DNA of 64,000 bases from Flavobacterium sp. PMTSA4. Its GTDB lineage: Bacteria > Bacteroidota > Bacteroidia > Flavobacteriales > Flavobacteriaceae. The DNA is taken from contig NZ_CP134890.1 in assembly GCF_032098525.1 (NCBI RefSeq), forward strand, positions 1,736,001-1,800,000, written 5' to 3'. The notes below the pieces were generated by a model, which made no database searches, had not been told where the DNA came from, and worked only from the letters and a program-made list of their open reading frames with translations. Shown one piece after another: positions 46,775 to 56,566 of this stretch; within the stretch, counting starts at the first letter, position 1, and every line of letters starts with the position of its first letter. The position numbers and the translations under genes were made by a program.

Positions 46775-48994
46775 ATGAAATCATTATTCACTGCACTTAT
46801 TGTATCCTTTAGTGCAACTTTTTATGCTCAAGAAGCTGAAAAAACTTTCCAACAAACTACTGTTAACGACACTATTAAATCTCCAAAAATAAATGAACTT
46901 GAAGGTGTCACTATTTTTGGAAACAAAAAACAATTTGTAAAAGTTGACGCTGATAAAACAACCATCAGCATCAAAGAAAACCCAATGCTAAGCACCGGTA
47001 ATGCTTTGGAAGCTGTAAAAAAACTACCTGGTGTTATTACTTCGCCAACAGGAAGTTTAACCTTAAACGGAAAAGGTGTCGCTGTTTATATTGACAATGC
47101 TCCAAGTACATTGAGCGGACAAGATTTGCAAAATTATCTTTCTTCGTTACCCGCCAACGCAATTGAAAAAGTTGAATTAATATACAATCCTGGTGCTGCA
47201 TTTGATGCCAATGCCAGTGGTTCAATTATTAATATCATTACAAGTTCAAGAAGAATGAAAGGAATTAATGCGAGTTTTAACATTAATTACAACTTCAATA
47301 AATACCAAAAACCAAGCCCTCAAATTCTTTTAAATGGAAAAGAAAAAGACTTAAGTTGGCAAACTATGATTGGCTACAACTATATTGATAGCGAAAACAG
47401 AACGATTACCAATCAAACCTTTACAGCGTTTACTCCAAATAAGGTTTTGGAACAAGAAAATTTTTCGGTAAACACCAATAGAAATTTTTATTGGAGAACA
47501 GGAACTAACTATAAATTAAGCGACAGAACAAATTTTCTTTTAAACTATAATTTATATTTAGGTAATGACCGAACAGTTTTTGACGCAACTACTTTTGGTG
47601 AAAATATCGATTATTACAACAATGGTATTTCTAAAACTAAACACCAAAATCACGAATTGAGTTTGCAATACAAAACAAAATTAGACACTTTAGGAAGAAC
47701 GCTAGATATTACTGGTTATAGTAACTTATTCAAAAGAAATCCAATTACAAACTCTGATGCAACAGATTTTGTTTCGAATGAAAACTATTTTAATAATGGT
47801 GAAAATGATTTTGATTTAAAAAATTATTACTTGAAATATGATTTCAATATTCCTTTTGAAAAGTACAATTTTTCAATAGCAACTGGTGGAAAATACAATA
47901 TTTTAAAAGTAGATAACGTTGGCGATTATTTCATTAATAGTCCAACTGCCAACACTATAAATTTTGACTACACCGAAAATAATTTGGCTTTTTATGCTGA
48001 AGCAAGAAAAAAAATAAAGAAGTTTAGTTTCACTTTAGGCCTACGTTTTGAAGATTTTAATGTTGAGCGTATTTCGAGTACCGTTGCTGAAAAAATCAAG
48101 TTCAGAAACACAAATTTGTTTCCTAACATGAGTGCTATTTATGAAATAAATGATAATGTAAATCTTTCAGCTTCTTATTCAAGAAAAATTAATCAACCAA
48201 ATTACAATACTTTAGACCCAAATAATAGCTCAACTTTTGACCAATATAATTCATCGCAAGGAAATATATTTTTAAATCCAACGTTCTTTGACAATTATGA
48301 ATTCAAGGTTTCAGCGATGCAATTTATTCAGTTTGGAGCCAATTTCACACGAACAAAAGACAACAATCTATTTATTTTTAGCGCTGATGCTAATGCAACT
48401 GAACCCGTTAGCAATCAAACTTTCCAACAGTTTAAAAGATATGATACTTTTAGTGCTTTTTTGAGTTTCCCAATTCCTCTGGATTATTTCTTCAAAGGAA
48501 AAGAAGAGTTTCAAAAGAGAATGAATTATATGGATAAGATGAATTATATTTTCTTGAACATTAATTATGTTAAAAATGAAATTGAAGGTTTTGAATTTCC
48601 ATATTCTAACAAAGCCATTTGGAATTATTCGGCACAAGCACAATTTATTTTGCCTTGGGAAATTAAAAATACAATTACCTATTTTATCGTAGACAAAGGA
48701 AATTGGGAAATTTATAAAATCACAAAACCAATTCAACAGTTTGATATTTCTTTCCACAGAGAATTTATGGATAAAAAATTAAAACTAGGTTTACATTGCT
48801 TTGATGTATTTAATGCTAATGAAGTAAATGCGTTAGTTGGAGGCCAAAATTTGAACACTACTTTTTATCAAAAACAAGACAGCAGAACTTTTAGAATTTC
48901 GTTGACTTACAATTTTGGAAACTTAAAATTGCAAAAAGAAAACACCAATATTGATGTTGAAAAAGTACAAAGTACTGGAGGTTTTGGAAAATAA
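46775..48994 (+). CDS. TonB-dependent receptor-like outer membrane protein
   Basis: 739 aa. Signal peptide 1-18. Residues about 60-155 form a plug domain (NALEAVKKLPGVITS; DNAPSTLSGQDLQNYL; GGSIINII-type segment SGSIINIITS) and the rest an outer-membrane beta barrel of the OMP_b-brl_3 type, ending in the aromatic strand TFRISLTYNFG plus a short tail. No carboxypeptidase-regulatory domain precedes the plug, unlike SusC. Substrate unknown. Confidence 0.88.
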   Translation: MKSLFTALIVSFSATFYAQEAEKTFQQTTVNDTIKSPKINELEGVTIFGNKKQFVKVDADKTTISIKENPMLSTGNALEAVKKLPGVITSPTGSLTLNGKGVAVYIDNAPSTLSGQDLQNYLSSLPANAIEKVELIYNPGAAFDANASGSIINIITSSRRMKGINASFNINYNFNKYQKPSPQILLNGKEKDLSWQTMIGYNYIDSENRTITNQTFTAFTPNKVLEQENFSVNTNRNFYWRTGTNYKLSDRTNFLLNYNLYLGNDRTVFDATTFGENIDYYNNGISKTKHQNHELSLQYKTKLDTLGRTLDITGYSNLFKRNPITNSDATDFVSNENYFNNGENDFDLKNYYLKYDFNIPFEKYNFSIATGGKYNILKVDNVGDYFINSPTANTINFDYTENNLAFYAEARKKIKKFSFTLGLRFEDFNVERISSTVAEKIKFRNTNLFPNMSAIYEINDNVNLSASYSRKINQPNYNTLDPNNSSTFDQYNSSQGNIFLNPTFFDNYEFKVSAMQFIQFGANFTRTKDNNLFIFSADANATEPVSNQTFQQFKRYDTFSAFLSFPIPLDYFFKGKEEFQKRMNYMDKMNYIFLNINYVKNEIEGFEFPYSNKAIWNYSAQAQFILPWEIKNTITYFIVDKGNWEIYKITKPIQQFDISFHREFMDKKLKLGLHCFDVFNANEVNALVGGQNLNTTFYQKQDSRTFRISLTYNFGNLKLQKENTNIDVEKVQSTGGFGK

Positions 48995-48997
48995 AAA

Positions 48998-49030
48998 TAA
49001 AAAAACCAGCTTAATAAGCTGGTTTTTTTT
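48998..49030. terminator. bidirectional terminator
   Basis: AAAAACCAGCTT / AAGCTGGTTTTT hairpin between the convergent receptor and clpX genes. Confidence 0.9.
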
Positions 49031-49037
49031 ATAGTTT

Positions 49038-50273
49038 TTAAGATGCTATTTCTAATCTTTTCAAGAGATTTTTTGTCAAAGCTTCTTTTGCATAATCAAC
49101 ATCTACATGTAGTTTTTTCTCGTCTGTACTAGGCAAGTCATACATTGCATCCGTCAAAATTGCTTCACACAAAGAACGAAGTCCACGAGCACCAAGTTTG
49201 TATTCCAAAGCTTTTTCAACAATATAATCTAATGCTTCCTTTGAAATAGTAAATTTAACACCATCCATTCCAAACAATTTTTCATATTGTTTGATTAAGG
49301 CATTCTTTGGTTCTGTTAAAATAGCTCTCAAGGTTTCAGCATCAAGCGGGTCCATATAAGTTAAAACTGGAAGTCGACCAATAATTTCAGGAATTAACCC
49401 AAAATCTTTAATGTCTTTTGGAATTACATATTGCAATAAATTGTTTTTGTCAATTCCATCTATATTTTTTGCATTAGAATAACCTATAGCCTGACGATTC
49501 ATTCGCTTCGAAATAATACGTTCAATACCATCAAAAGCACCACCTGCAATAAATAAAATATCTTTAGTATTTACTTCTACGAACTTTTGGTCTGGGTGTT
49601 TTCTTCCACCTCTTGGTGGAACATTTACCATTGTACCTTCTAATAATTTTAATAATGCTTGTTGAACTCCTTCACCAGAAACATCACGTGTTATTGATGG
49701 ATTATCACTTTTTCTTGCAATTTTATCTATTTCATCAATAAAAACAATTCCTCTTTCAGCTTTTGGAACATCATAATCAGCTGCCTGTAGTAAACGAGTT
49801 AAAATACTTTCAACATCTTCACCAACATAACCAGCTTCTGTTAAAACGGTAGCATCAACAATTGCCAAAGGAACATCTAACATTCGTGCAATAGTTTTTG
49901 CTACCAATGTTTTTCCCGTTCCTGTTTGTCCAACCATGATAATATTGCTCTTTTCAATTTCAATATCTTCTTCGTTTTGCAATTGCATCAATCTTTTATA
50001 GTGATTATAAACTGCAACCGACATTACTTTTTTGGTTTGATCTTGACCAATAACATATTGGTCTAAAAAAGCTCTGATTTCTTTTGGTTTTCTTAGAACC
50101 AAATCATTTGTTGGTTTTGGTAATGCAGAAGTTCCTTTTAATTCCTCCATCACTATTCCATGCGCTTGCTCAATACATCTATCGCAAACATGTGCATTTA
50201 TTCCAGCTATCAATAAATTGGTTTCTGGTTTTTTTCTTCCACAAAAAGAACATTCTAATACTTGCTTTGCCAT
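49038..50273 (-). CDS. clpX: ClpX, ATPase subunit of ClpXP protease
   Basis: 411 aa. N-terminal zinc-binding domain with C9xxC12 and C33... in the HVCDRC segment, AAA+ module with Walker A GQTGTGKT, Walker B IVFIDEIDK and pore loop GYVGEDV, then the IGF-type loop region. It unfolds tagged substrates and feeds ClpP. Last gene of the leftward tig-clpP-clpX cluster. Confidence 0.98.
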   Translation of the reverse strand: MAKQVLECSFCGRKKPETNLLIAGINAHVCDRCIEQAHGIVMEELKGTSALPKPTNDLVLRKPKEIRAFLDQYVIGQDQTKKVMSVAVYNHYKRLMQLQNEEDIEIEKSNIIMVGQTGTGKTLVAKTIARMLDVPLAIVDATVLTEAGYVGEDVESILTRLLQAADYDVPKAERGIVFIDEIDKIARKSDNPSITRDVSGEGVQQALLKLLEGTMVNVPPRGGRKHPDQKFVEVNTKDILFIAGGAFDGIERIISKRMNRQAIGYSNAKNIDGIDKNNLLQYVIPKDIKDFGLIPEIIGRLPVLTYMDPLDAETLRAILTEPKNALIKQYEKLFGMDGVKFTISKEALDYIVEKALEYKLGARGLRSLCEAILTDAMYDLPSTDEKKLHVDVDYAKEALTKNLLKRLEIAS

Positions 50274-50308
50274 TTTTTTATTTTGTAAAGTTGAAAACTC
50301 AACCTTAA

Positions 50309-50965
50309 TTATCTTCTTAAAACTTCATCAATCATTCCGTATTCTTTAGCTTCATCAGCAATCATCCAATAATCACGTTCTGAATCTTTATAGACTTTAT
50401 CATATGTTTGTCCGGAATGATTAGCGATAATAGTATATAATTCTTCTTTCAACTTCAACATTTCCTTTAAGTTGATTTCCATATCAGTTGCTACACCTTG
50501 TGCACCGCCAGAAGGTTGATGAATCATAACTCTTGAATGAGGCAAAGCAGAACGTTTGCCTGCAGCACCAGCACAAAGTAAAACTGCACCCATTGAAGCT
50601 GCCATACCAGTACAAATAGTTGCTACATCAGGCTTGATATATTGCATAGTATCATAAATTCCTAAGCCAGCATAAACACTTCCACCTGGAGAATTGATAT
50701 AGATTTGGATGTCTTTTGAAGCGTCAACGCTTTCTAAAAACAGCAATTGAGCTTGTATAATATTTGCCATATAATCATCAACTCCTGTTCCCATGAAAAT
50801 GATTCTATCCATCATTAATCTTGAAAAAACATCAAGTTGAGAAATGTTTAGTTGTCTTTCTTCAATGATATATGGCGTCAAACTAGCAACCATTTTATCA
50901 TAATACAAACTGTTTACACCATGTTTTTTGGTTGCAAATTTTTTAAATTCTTTTCCGTAGTTCAT
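50309..50965 (-). CDS. clpP: ClpP, protease subunit
   Basis: 218 aa. Serine protease tetradecamer subunit: Ser in CTGMAASMGA, His in RVMIHQPSGG, Asp in the following helix (EINLKEM... DSERDYWM region). 35 bp upstream of clpX in the same direction; typical operon. Confidence 0.98.
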   Translation of the reverse strand: MNYGKEFKKFATKKHGVNSLYYDKMVASLTPYIIEERQLNISQLDVFSRLMMDRIIFMGTGVDDYMANIIQAQLLFLESVDASKDIQIYINSPGGSVYAGLGIYDTMQYIKPDVATICTGMAASMGAVLLCAGAAGKRSALPHSRVMIHQPSGGAQGVATDMEINLKEMLKLKEELYTIIANHSGQTYDKVYKDSERDYWMIADEAKEYGMIDEVLRR

Positions 50966-51108
50966 TTTTTACTATTTATTAGTTCTATGTTTTCGTAATA
51001 CAATTTCAAAAGTCAAAAGTCATGCCTATTTTAAACCATGTCATAATGACAATAAAAAAGCGCCAAAATCATTTTGACTTTGACGCTCAAATATAATAAA
51101 ATATTTAT

Positions 51109-52437
51109 TTAGATTTCACCATACATCGCTTTGATGAAATCATCATAAGTAACTTCTTTTGATTTTGATTTTACTTGCTCTTTGAACAAATTCAACATTT
51201 TTTCATTCATTACTTGCTCAGAAAGTCTTTTTACTTCGTCTTGATTAGACATTACTCTCGCAACAATTCCTTGAACATCTTCATCGGTTGGATTCATTTG
51301 ACCAAACTGTGCCATTTGTTTTTTAATCAACTCCGTTGTGTAAGCTTTTAAATCTTCAAAAGTGATTTGCAAATTATTATCAGTAATAATTTTTCCTTCT
51401 ATTAATTGATAACGTAATCCTTTTTCTGATTTTGCATATTCAGCTTCTGCTTCTTCTGCCGTTAAAGGATTTTCTCCAGCTGCTTGAATCCATTTTTTTA
51501 GAAACTCAGCAGGCAAATCAAACTTAGTATTGTCTATTAAAAATTCAGTAACGTCGTTTAAGAACTTTTGGTCTGCTTGTTGCGCAAATTGTTTTTCAGC
51601 ATCTTCTTTGATTTTTGCTTTCAATTCATCAACAGATGTAACTACTTTTGGTCCAAATAATTTATCAAATAATTCTTGGTCTAAAACTGCAGGTTCGTGA
51701 GTCGTAACTTCATCAATAGTAAAAGTAACTTCAACATCTAATCCATGAACATCTTCATGACTTACCGCTAAATAGTCCATTAATTTGTGATCATCATCAA
51801 ACAACCCTTTTGTTTTTAGAGTAACAACATCCCCAATTTTTTTACCTATAAAAGTTTTTGCTGTTTTTTTATCAGCAAATGCATCAAGTGAAATTGTAGT
51901 TCTATTGTTGATTCCTTTTTCCTCGTTTACAAAAAACCCAGAAACATCATTTCCTTCTTCAACAGTATCTTTAGCAATTAATTTACCATACTGTTTTTGA
52001 ATTCTAGCAACTTGATCATTCAACATTTTGTCATCTGCGATAATTTTATAGCTAACTAAATTATTTTTAGCATTTAAATCAACTGCAAATTCAGGAGCTA
52101 ATCCTAATTCGAATTCAAATTTATAATCTTCAACATCCCAATTGAAATCTTCAGTTACTTTTGGTAGAGGATTTCCAAGAATATCTAATTTTTCTTCAAC
52201 TAAATAATTGTTTAAATTATCTTGAAGTAACTTATTTACTTCTTCCAATAAAATAGCTTTTCCATATTGTTTTTGAATCAAACTCATTGGCACAGTTCCT
52301 TTTCTAAAACCAGGAATAGCAGCATTTTTTCTATAATCTGCTAATACTTTTTGTACTTTTTCTGAATAATCAGATTTTGATACTTCAACAGTTACTACTG
52401 CATTCAACGCGTCAACGTTATTTCTTGTAATATTCAT
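51109..52437 (-). CDS. tig: trigger factor
   Basis: 442 aa ribosome-bound chaperone. The N-terminal ribosome-binding signature is GFRKGTVP, the middle is an FKBP-type domain (degenerate, as in Bacteroidota), and the C-terminus has the helical arms. It precedes clpP and clpX as in many bacteria. Confidence 0.95.
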   Translation of the reverse strand: MNITRNNVDALNAVVTVEVSKSDYSEKVQKVLADYRKNAAIPGFRKGTVPMSLIQKQYGKAILLEEVNKLLQDNLNNYLVEEKLDILGNPLPKVTEDFNWDVEDYKFEFELGLAPEFAVDLNAKNNLVSYKIIADDKMLNDQVARIQKQYGKLIAKDTVEEGNDVSGFFVNEEKGINNRTTISLDAFADKKTAKTFIGKKIGDVVTLKTKGLFDDDHKLMDYLAVSHEDVHGLDVEVTFTIDEVTTHEPAVLDQELFDKLFGPKVVTSVDELKAKIKEDAEKQFAQQADQKFLNDVTEFLIDNTKFDLPAEFLKKWIQAAGENPLTAEEAEAEYAKSEKGLRYQLIEGKIITDNNLQITFEDLKAYTTELIKKQMAQFGQMNPTDEDVQGIVARVMSNQDEVKRLSEQVMNEKMLNLFKEQVKSKSKEVTYDDFIKAMYGEI

Positions 52438-52520
52438 TTTTATATATACTAAAATTGGGTTGCAAAATTAAAACATTTCTACAACCCAACCAAGTTTTTA
52501 TTTTATTGATTTTTAAAGAT

Positions 52521-52865
52521 TTATTTTGCTTCTCCAGTAAGCTGAAACACCAATGATTGAGAAAGAGATAAAATTATACTAAACAACATTGCTGTCCAAA
52601 ACGAAGCTACTTCAAAACCATCTACAAAATGACTGCACAACAATATGATACAAGCATTAATAACCAACAAGAACAATCCTAAAGTAAAAATTGTTATTGG
52701 TAGTGTAAACAAGACTAAAATAGGTTTCACAAAAAAATTGAGTAAAGCTAAGACTATAGCTACTGACAATGCTGTTGTAAATTCATCTACAATAACTCCT
52801 TTCATCAGATAGGCAACTACCATTACTAAAATGGCGGTAATCAAAATTCTAATTAACAGTTTCAT
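52521..52865 (-). CDS. four-segment membrane protein, phage-holin-4-type family (PF04020)
   Basis: 114 aa with four membrane segments covering nearly the whole length. The family name 'phage holin' is historical; the gene is a common chromosomal one in Bacteroidota. Not part of the mobile element. Confidence 0.8.
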   Translation of the reverse strand: MKLLIRILITAILVMVVAYLMKGVIVDEFTTALSVAIVLALLNFFVKPILVLFTLPITIFTLGLFLLVINACIILLCSHFVDGFEVASFWTAMLFSIILSLSQSLVFQLTGEAK

Positions 52866-52914
52866 AATTTGTTATAATTATTATAATTGTTTTTAAAATT
52901 AAGTATTTTAAATT

Positions 52915-52922
52915 ACTTTTGG
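52915..52922 (+). promoter_or_regulatory. -7 promoter element (TACTTTTG)
   Basis: Exact TAnnTTTG, 25 bp before ATG 52948. Confidence 0.5.
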
Positions 52923-52947
52923 TTTAATTAACTAAAAAATAATAATT

Positions 52948-54261
52948 ATGAAGAAAATTTTACTTTTGTTTACCTTTATTTCTGGCTTTTATTTAAATGC
53001 GCAAACTTGGACAGAACAAAACACTGGATATCCAGTTGATGGTTCTTATACTGGTGACATTTCAATTGTCGATGCTAATGTAGTTTGGACAATGGTTCAA
53101 AGAACATCTACTACCAATCATCAAACTTATGGCAAGTCTACAAATGGCGGGACAACATGGACAACAGGCACAATTAATGTTGGAAACACAACCGGATTAG
53201 GAATTGGGAATATTACTGCCTCAGATGCTAATACTGCATGGGTTTCAGTATTCCCAACTACGACAGCACTTGGAACTCAAGGTGTTTATAAAACCACCAA
53301 TGGCGGTGCGACTTGGACAAAACAGACTACGGCAGCATTTACTTCTGCTTCATTTGTTAATTTTGTACATTTTTGGGATGCCAACAACGGTGTATGTATG
53401 GGAGACAAAAAGAATGGATATTTTGAAATTTACACTACTACAAATGGAGGAACAACGTGGACAAGAACACCAACCGGAAACATAGCTGCATCTACAACAG
53501 ATTATGGATATACAGGGAAATTTTATGTAAAAGGCAATACGGTTTGGTTTGGCACAGATGGTGGACAATTAATGAGATCCACAAATAGAGGATTAAACTG
53601 GACAACCATAAATACTCCAATTGCAGATTTTGGAGGAGGAACTGTTGCAACTTCTGTTGGTGAGTTTGCTTTTAAAGATGACAATAATGGTGTTATTCAG
53701 CAAACTGTAAGTAATACTTTTTATGTAACTACTGATGGCGGCGCTAATTGGACAACTGTTCCTACTACTGGTATGTTTTGGGGTGCAATTGATTATGCTG
53801 GTGCTGATATGCTAGTTTCTGCAGGTTCAACTACAGGAAATTTTGGATCATCATATAGTCTAGATAATGGTACAACTTGGACTGCTATTGATGCTTTATC
53901 TCACACAACTGTTGAATTTTTAAATGCGACAGTTGGTTTTGGAGGTGGATTTACAGGTACTGGCACTGGTGTTGGAGGAATTTTTAAATTCAATAATACT
54001 TTAAAAAATTCTCAATTTATTTCTTCTAAATTTTCAATGTATCCAAATCCAACAAATAGTGTAATTAACATTTCAAACAATGATGATATTGTAATGAATA
54101 CTATTTCTATTTCTGATATAAATGGAAGAACTGTAAAACAAGTTAAAGTTGACAATGTTAATTCTACTCAAATCAACGTATCAGAATTAAGTTCAGGAAT
54201 TTATTTTATGAATATTTCAACTGATTCTGGAAATGCAGTTAAAAAATTCATCAAAAACTAA
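52948..54261 (+). CDS. secreted YCF48/BNR-repeat protein with type A T9SS sorting domain
   Basis: 437 aa. Signal peptide 1-18 (cleavage after NAQ). The body is a beta-propeller-like region with repeated TTNGGxTWT motifs (sialidase/photosystem-stability type repeats). The C-terminal 75 residues are a Por secretion signal: FSMYPNPTNSVINIS, ISDINGRTVKQV, ELSSGIYFM and the basic end KKFIKN. It would be exported by T9SS and cleaved. Ligand unknown. Confidence 0.88.
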   Translation: MKKILLLFTFISGFYLNAQTWTEQNTGYPVDGSYTGDISIVDANVVWTMVQRTSTTNHQTYGKSTNGGTTWTTGTINVGNTTGLGIGNITASDANTAWVSVFPTTTALGTQGVYKTTNGGATWTKQTTAAFTSASFVNFVHFWDANNGVCMGDKKNGYFEIYTTTNGGTTWTRTPTGNIAASTTDYGYTGKFYVKGNTVWFGTDGGQLMRSTNRGLNWTTINTPIADFGGGTVATSVGEFAFKDDNNGVIQQTVSNTFYVTTDGGANWTTVPTTGMFWGAIDYAGADMLVSAGSTTGNFGSSYSLDNGTTWTAIDALSHTTVEFLNATVGFGGGFTGTGTGVGGIFKFNNTLKNSQFISSKFSMYPNPTNSVINISNNDDIVMNTISISDINGRTVKQVKVDNVNSTQINVSELSSGIYFMNISTDSGNAVKKFIKN

Positions 54262-54279
54262 TTTAATAAAATCTTATTC

Positions 54280-54312
54280 AAAAAAGTCCTTTCTGTTTGA
54301 AAGGACTTTTTT
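54280..54312. terminator. bidirectional terminator
   Basis: AAAAAGTCCTTTC / GAAAGGACTTTTT hairpin between the convergent T9SS cargo and hydrolase genes. Confidence 0.9.
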
Positions 54313-55072
54313 ATTTTAAAAACTCAAATGTTTCTTCAAAAAACATTAGAGGATTTTCAGCATGTAACCAATGACCAACATTTGGAATAGTTTTCAATTG
54401 AAATTTAGGAAACTGTTTTTCAATTTGTGATAAATCGTTATCTAAAATATATTTTGAATTTCCTCCACGAATGAATAATGTAGGTTTTTCAAATTGTTTT
54501 TCTAATGGTAAAGCTGCGCCAATTTCTTCAATTTTTTTATTAAAAACAGGCAAATTAAATCGATAAGCCAATTGTCCAGGTTCTATCCAGTATAAACTTT
54601 TCATTAAAAACTGTCTTGTCCCAAAATCTGGAATAAATGGATACAAAATTTCTTCTACTTCATTTCTATCTGGCTTTTTTGAAAAATCAACAGCATTCAA
54701 ACCTGCTAAAATATCTTGATGATGTGGTAAATAATATTTTGGACCAATATCAGCAATTATAAGCTTGTCAACCAATTCAGGATAAGTTGTTGCAAAAAAC
54801 ATTGCCACTTTTCCGCCCATTGAATGTCCAATCAAATCAATTTTTAGAAGATTATAATGTTTACAATAATCAAAAACATCATTCATCATAACTTCATAAT
54901 TAAAATCATCAGAATGAAAACTTCTTCCGTGATTTCTTAAATCGAGTAAATGAACTTGAAATCCATTTTCTGTATATTTTGAAGCGAAAGATTTCCAATT
55001 ATCCGACATTCCAAGAAATCCATGCAATATTAGAAGTGGCTTTCCTTCGCCTTCTATTTTTGAATATAACAT
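54311..55072 (-). CDS. alpha/beta hydrolase (YbfF-like esterase)
   Basis: 253 aa. Oxyanion motif LHGFLGMSDNW, nucleophile elbow IGHSMGG, acid and His near the end (NVGHWLHAENP). Similar in layout to YbfF acyl-CoA esterases. It is 5 bp downstream of pdxJ, so probably one operon. Confidence 0.9.
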   Translation of the reverse strand: MLYSKIEGEGKPLLILHGFLGMSDNWKSFASKYTENGFQVHLLDLRNHGRSFHSDDFNYEVMMNDVFDYCKHYNLLKIDLIGHSMGGKVAMFFATTYPELVDKLIIADIGPKYYLPHHQDILAGLNAVDFSKKPDRNEVEEILYPFIPDFGTRQFLMKSLYWIEPGQLAYRFNLPVFNKKIEEIGAALPLEKQFEKPTLFIRGGNSKYILDNDLSQIEKQFPKFQLKTIPNVGHWLHAENPLMFFEETFEFLK

Positions 55073-55077
55073 AAAAT

Positions 55078-55791
55078 CTATTTTAACTTATGCAAATACA
55101 TATTTACAACATTATCCAACCCTAGGTATAAAGCTTCTGAAATTAATGCATGACCAATGGAAACTTCTAATAAATTTGGAATATTTTGCTTAAAAAATTG
55201 AACATTATCTAAACTTAAATCGTGTCCGGCATTAATTCCTAAATTTAATTCATTTGCCAAAATTGCTGCTTTTGTATAAGGTTCAATCCCTTTTTTATTT
55301 CCTAATGAATACTGATTAGCAAATGCTTCAGTATACAACTCAATTCTATCAGTTCCAGTTTTTTTTGCGCCTTCAATCATTTCTAAAACTGGATCAACAA
55401 AAATGGATGTTCTTATTCCATTATTCTTAAATTCTTTAATAACTTCAGATAAATAGGCTTGATTCTTTAAAGTATCCCAACCTGAGGAAGAAGTAATTGC
55501 TCCAATAGCATCAGGCACCAATGTAACTTGCTCTGGCTTACATTCTAAAACTAAATCAATAAAATTATGTTGCGGATTACCTTCTATATTAAATTCAGTA
55601 TAAACCAATGGTCGCAAATCTCTTGCGTCTTGATATCTAATATGTCGTTCATCAGGTCTTGGATGAATCGTGATTCCTTGTGCCCCAAATTTTTGAATAT
55701 CCACGGCTACTTTAAGTAAATCTGGCACATTTCCTCCACGAGCATTTCTTAAAGTTGCTATTTTATTAATGTTAACGCTTAATTTTGTCAT
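55078..55791 (-). CDS. pdxJ: pyridoxine 5'-phosphate synthase
   Basis: 237 aa TIM barrel. It condenses 1-deoxyxylulose 5-phosphate and aminoacetone 3-phosphate to pyridoxine phosphate (vitamin B6). Visible motifs: LSVNINKIATLRNARGG, the catalytic ITIHPRPDERHI and the C-terminal EVSIGHALISEAL. Usual length. Confidence 0.97.
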   Translation of the reverse strand: MTKLSVNINKIATLRNARGGNVPDLLKVAVDIQKFGAQGITIHPRPDERHIRYQDARDLRPLVYTEFNIEGNPQHNFIDLVLECKPEQVTLVPDAIGAITSSSGWDTLKNQAYLSEVIKEFKNNGIRTSIFVDPVLEMIEGAKKTGTDRIELYTEAFANQYSLGNKKGIEPYTKAAILANELNLGINAGHDLSLDNVQFFKQNIPNLLEVSIGHALISEALYLGLDNVVNMYLHKLK

Positions 55792-55903
55792 TTAAATTTT
55801 TCTAAAAATCTTATATTTAATTTTGATTACAAAAATACAAAGTTAAGGAAGTCATCATGTCCTAAAATTTGATTATTTTGCAGTCGCTAATAGAAAAGAA
55901 AAA

Positions 55904-56563
55904 ATGAGAGTCATTTCAGAATATATAAATAACGATTTTAAACCATTCTTAATTTCTGAATCTGTATCAGAAGTTCAAGATTTTTTTGCTGAAAATACTT
56001 TTTCACATTTTCCAGTAATGGAAAACGGAATTTTCATAGGTTGTATTTCGGCCAATGACTCTGAAACTTTTGAATTTGGAAAAACAATTCTTGATTATCG
56101 CTATACTTTAGAAGGCTTTTTTGTTAGAGAAAATATGGTTTGGCTTGATGTTCTTGAAGTATTTGCTAGACATAATTCAAACATAGTTCCAATTTTGAAC
56201 GAAAACAATCAATATATTGGCTACTACGAAATTACAGATGTTATTAAATTTTTGAATGAAACTCCTTTTCTAAAAGAAACTGGTGGAATCATTGTTGTTG
56301 AAAAACTAGCTGTAGATTATTCTATGAGTCAAATTGCCCAAATTGTCGAAAGTAATAATGGAAAACTTTTAGGCATATTTGTTTCTGAAGCATCAAGCGA
56401 TAAAGTTCAAGTTACTGTTAAAACAACTCTTGGCGGTTTGAATGAAATTATTCAAACATTTAGAAGATACAACTACGAAATAATTTCGGAACACAACGAA
56501 GATGATTATTTGAACAATTTAAAAGAGCGTTCGGAATATCTAGATAAATATTTAAATATCTAA
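55904..56563 (+). CDS. CBS-domain protein
   Basis: 219 aa. Two CBS domains (about 1-60 and 70-130: HFPVMENGIFIGCIS; VPILNENNQYIGYYEI) and a C-terminal ACT-like part. AcuB-like in layout. CBS pairs bind adenine nucleotides and act as sensors. Followed by nadK after 3 bp, so the two may be coregulated. Confidence 0.9.
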   Translation: MRVISEYINNDFKPFLISESVSEVQDFFAENTFSHFPVMENGIFIGCISANDSETFEFGKTILDYRYTLEGFFVRENMVWLDVLEVFARHNSNIVPILNENNQYIGYYEITDVIKFLNETPFLKETGGIIVVEKLAVDYSMSQIAQIVESNNGKLLGIFVSEASSDKVQVTVKTTLGGLNEIIQTFRRYNYEIISEHNEDDYLNNLKERSEYLDKYLNI

Positions 56564-56566
56564 ATT

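Noticed and set aside
52521..52865. second prophage remnant (phage holin family)
   Set aside because: The PF04020 family is a common chromosomal membrane protein in Bacteroidota and no other phage gene is nearby.
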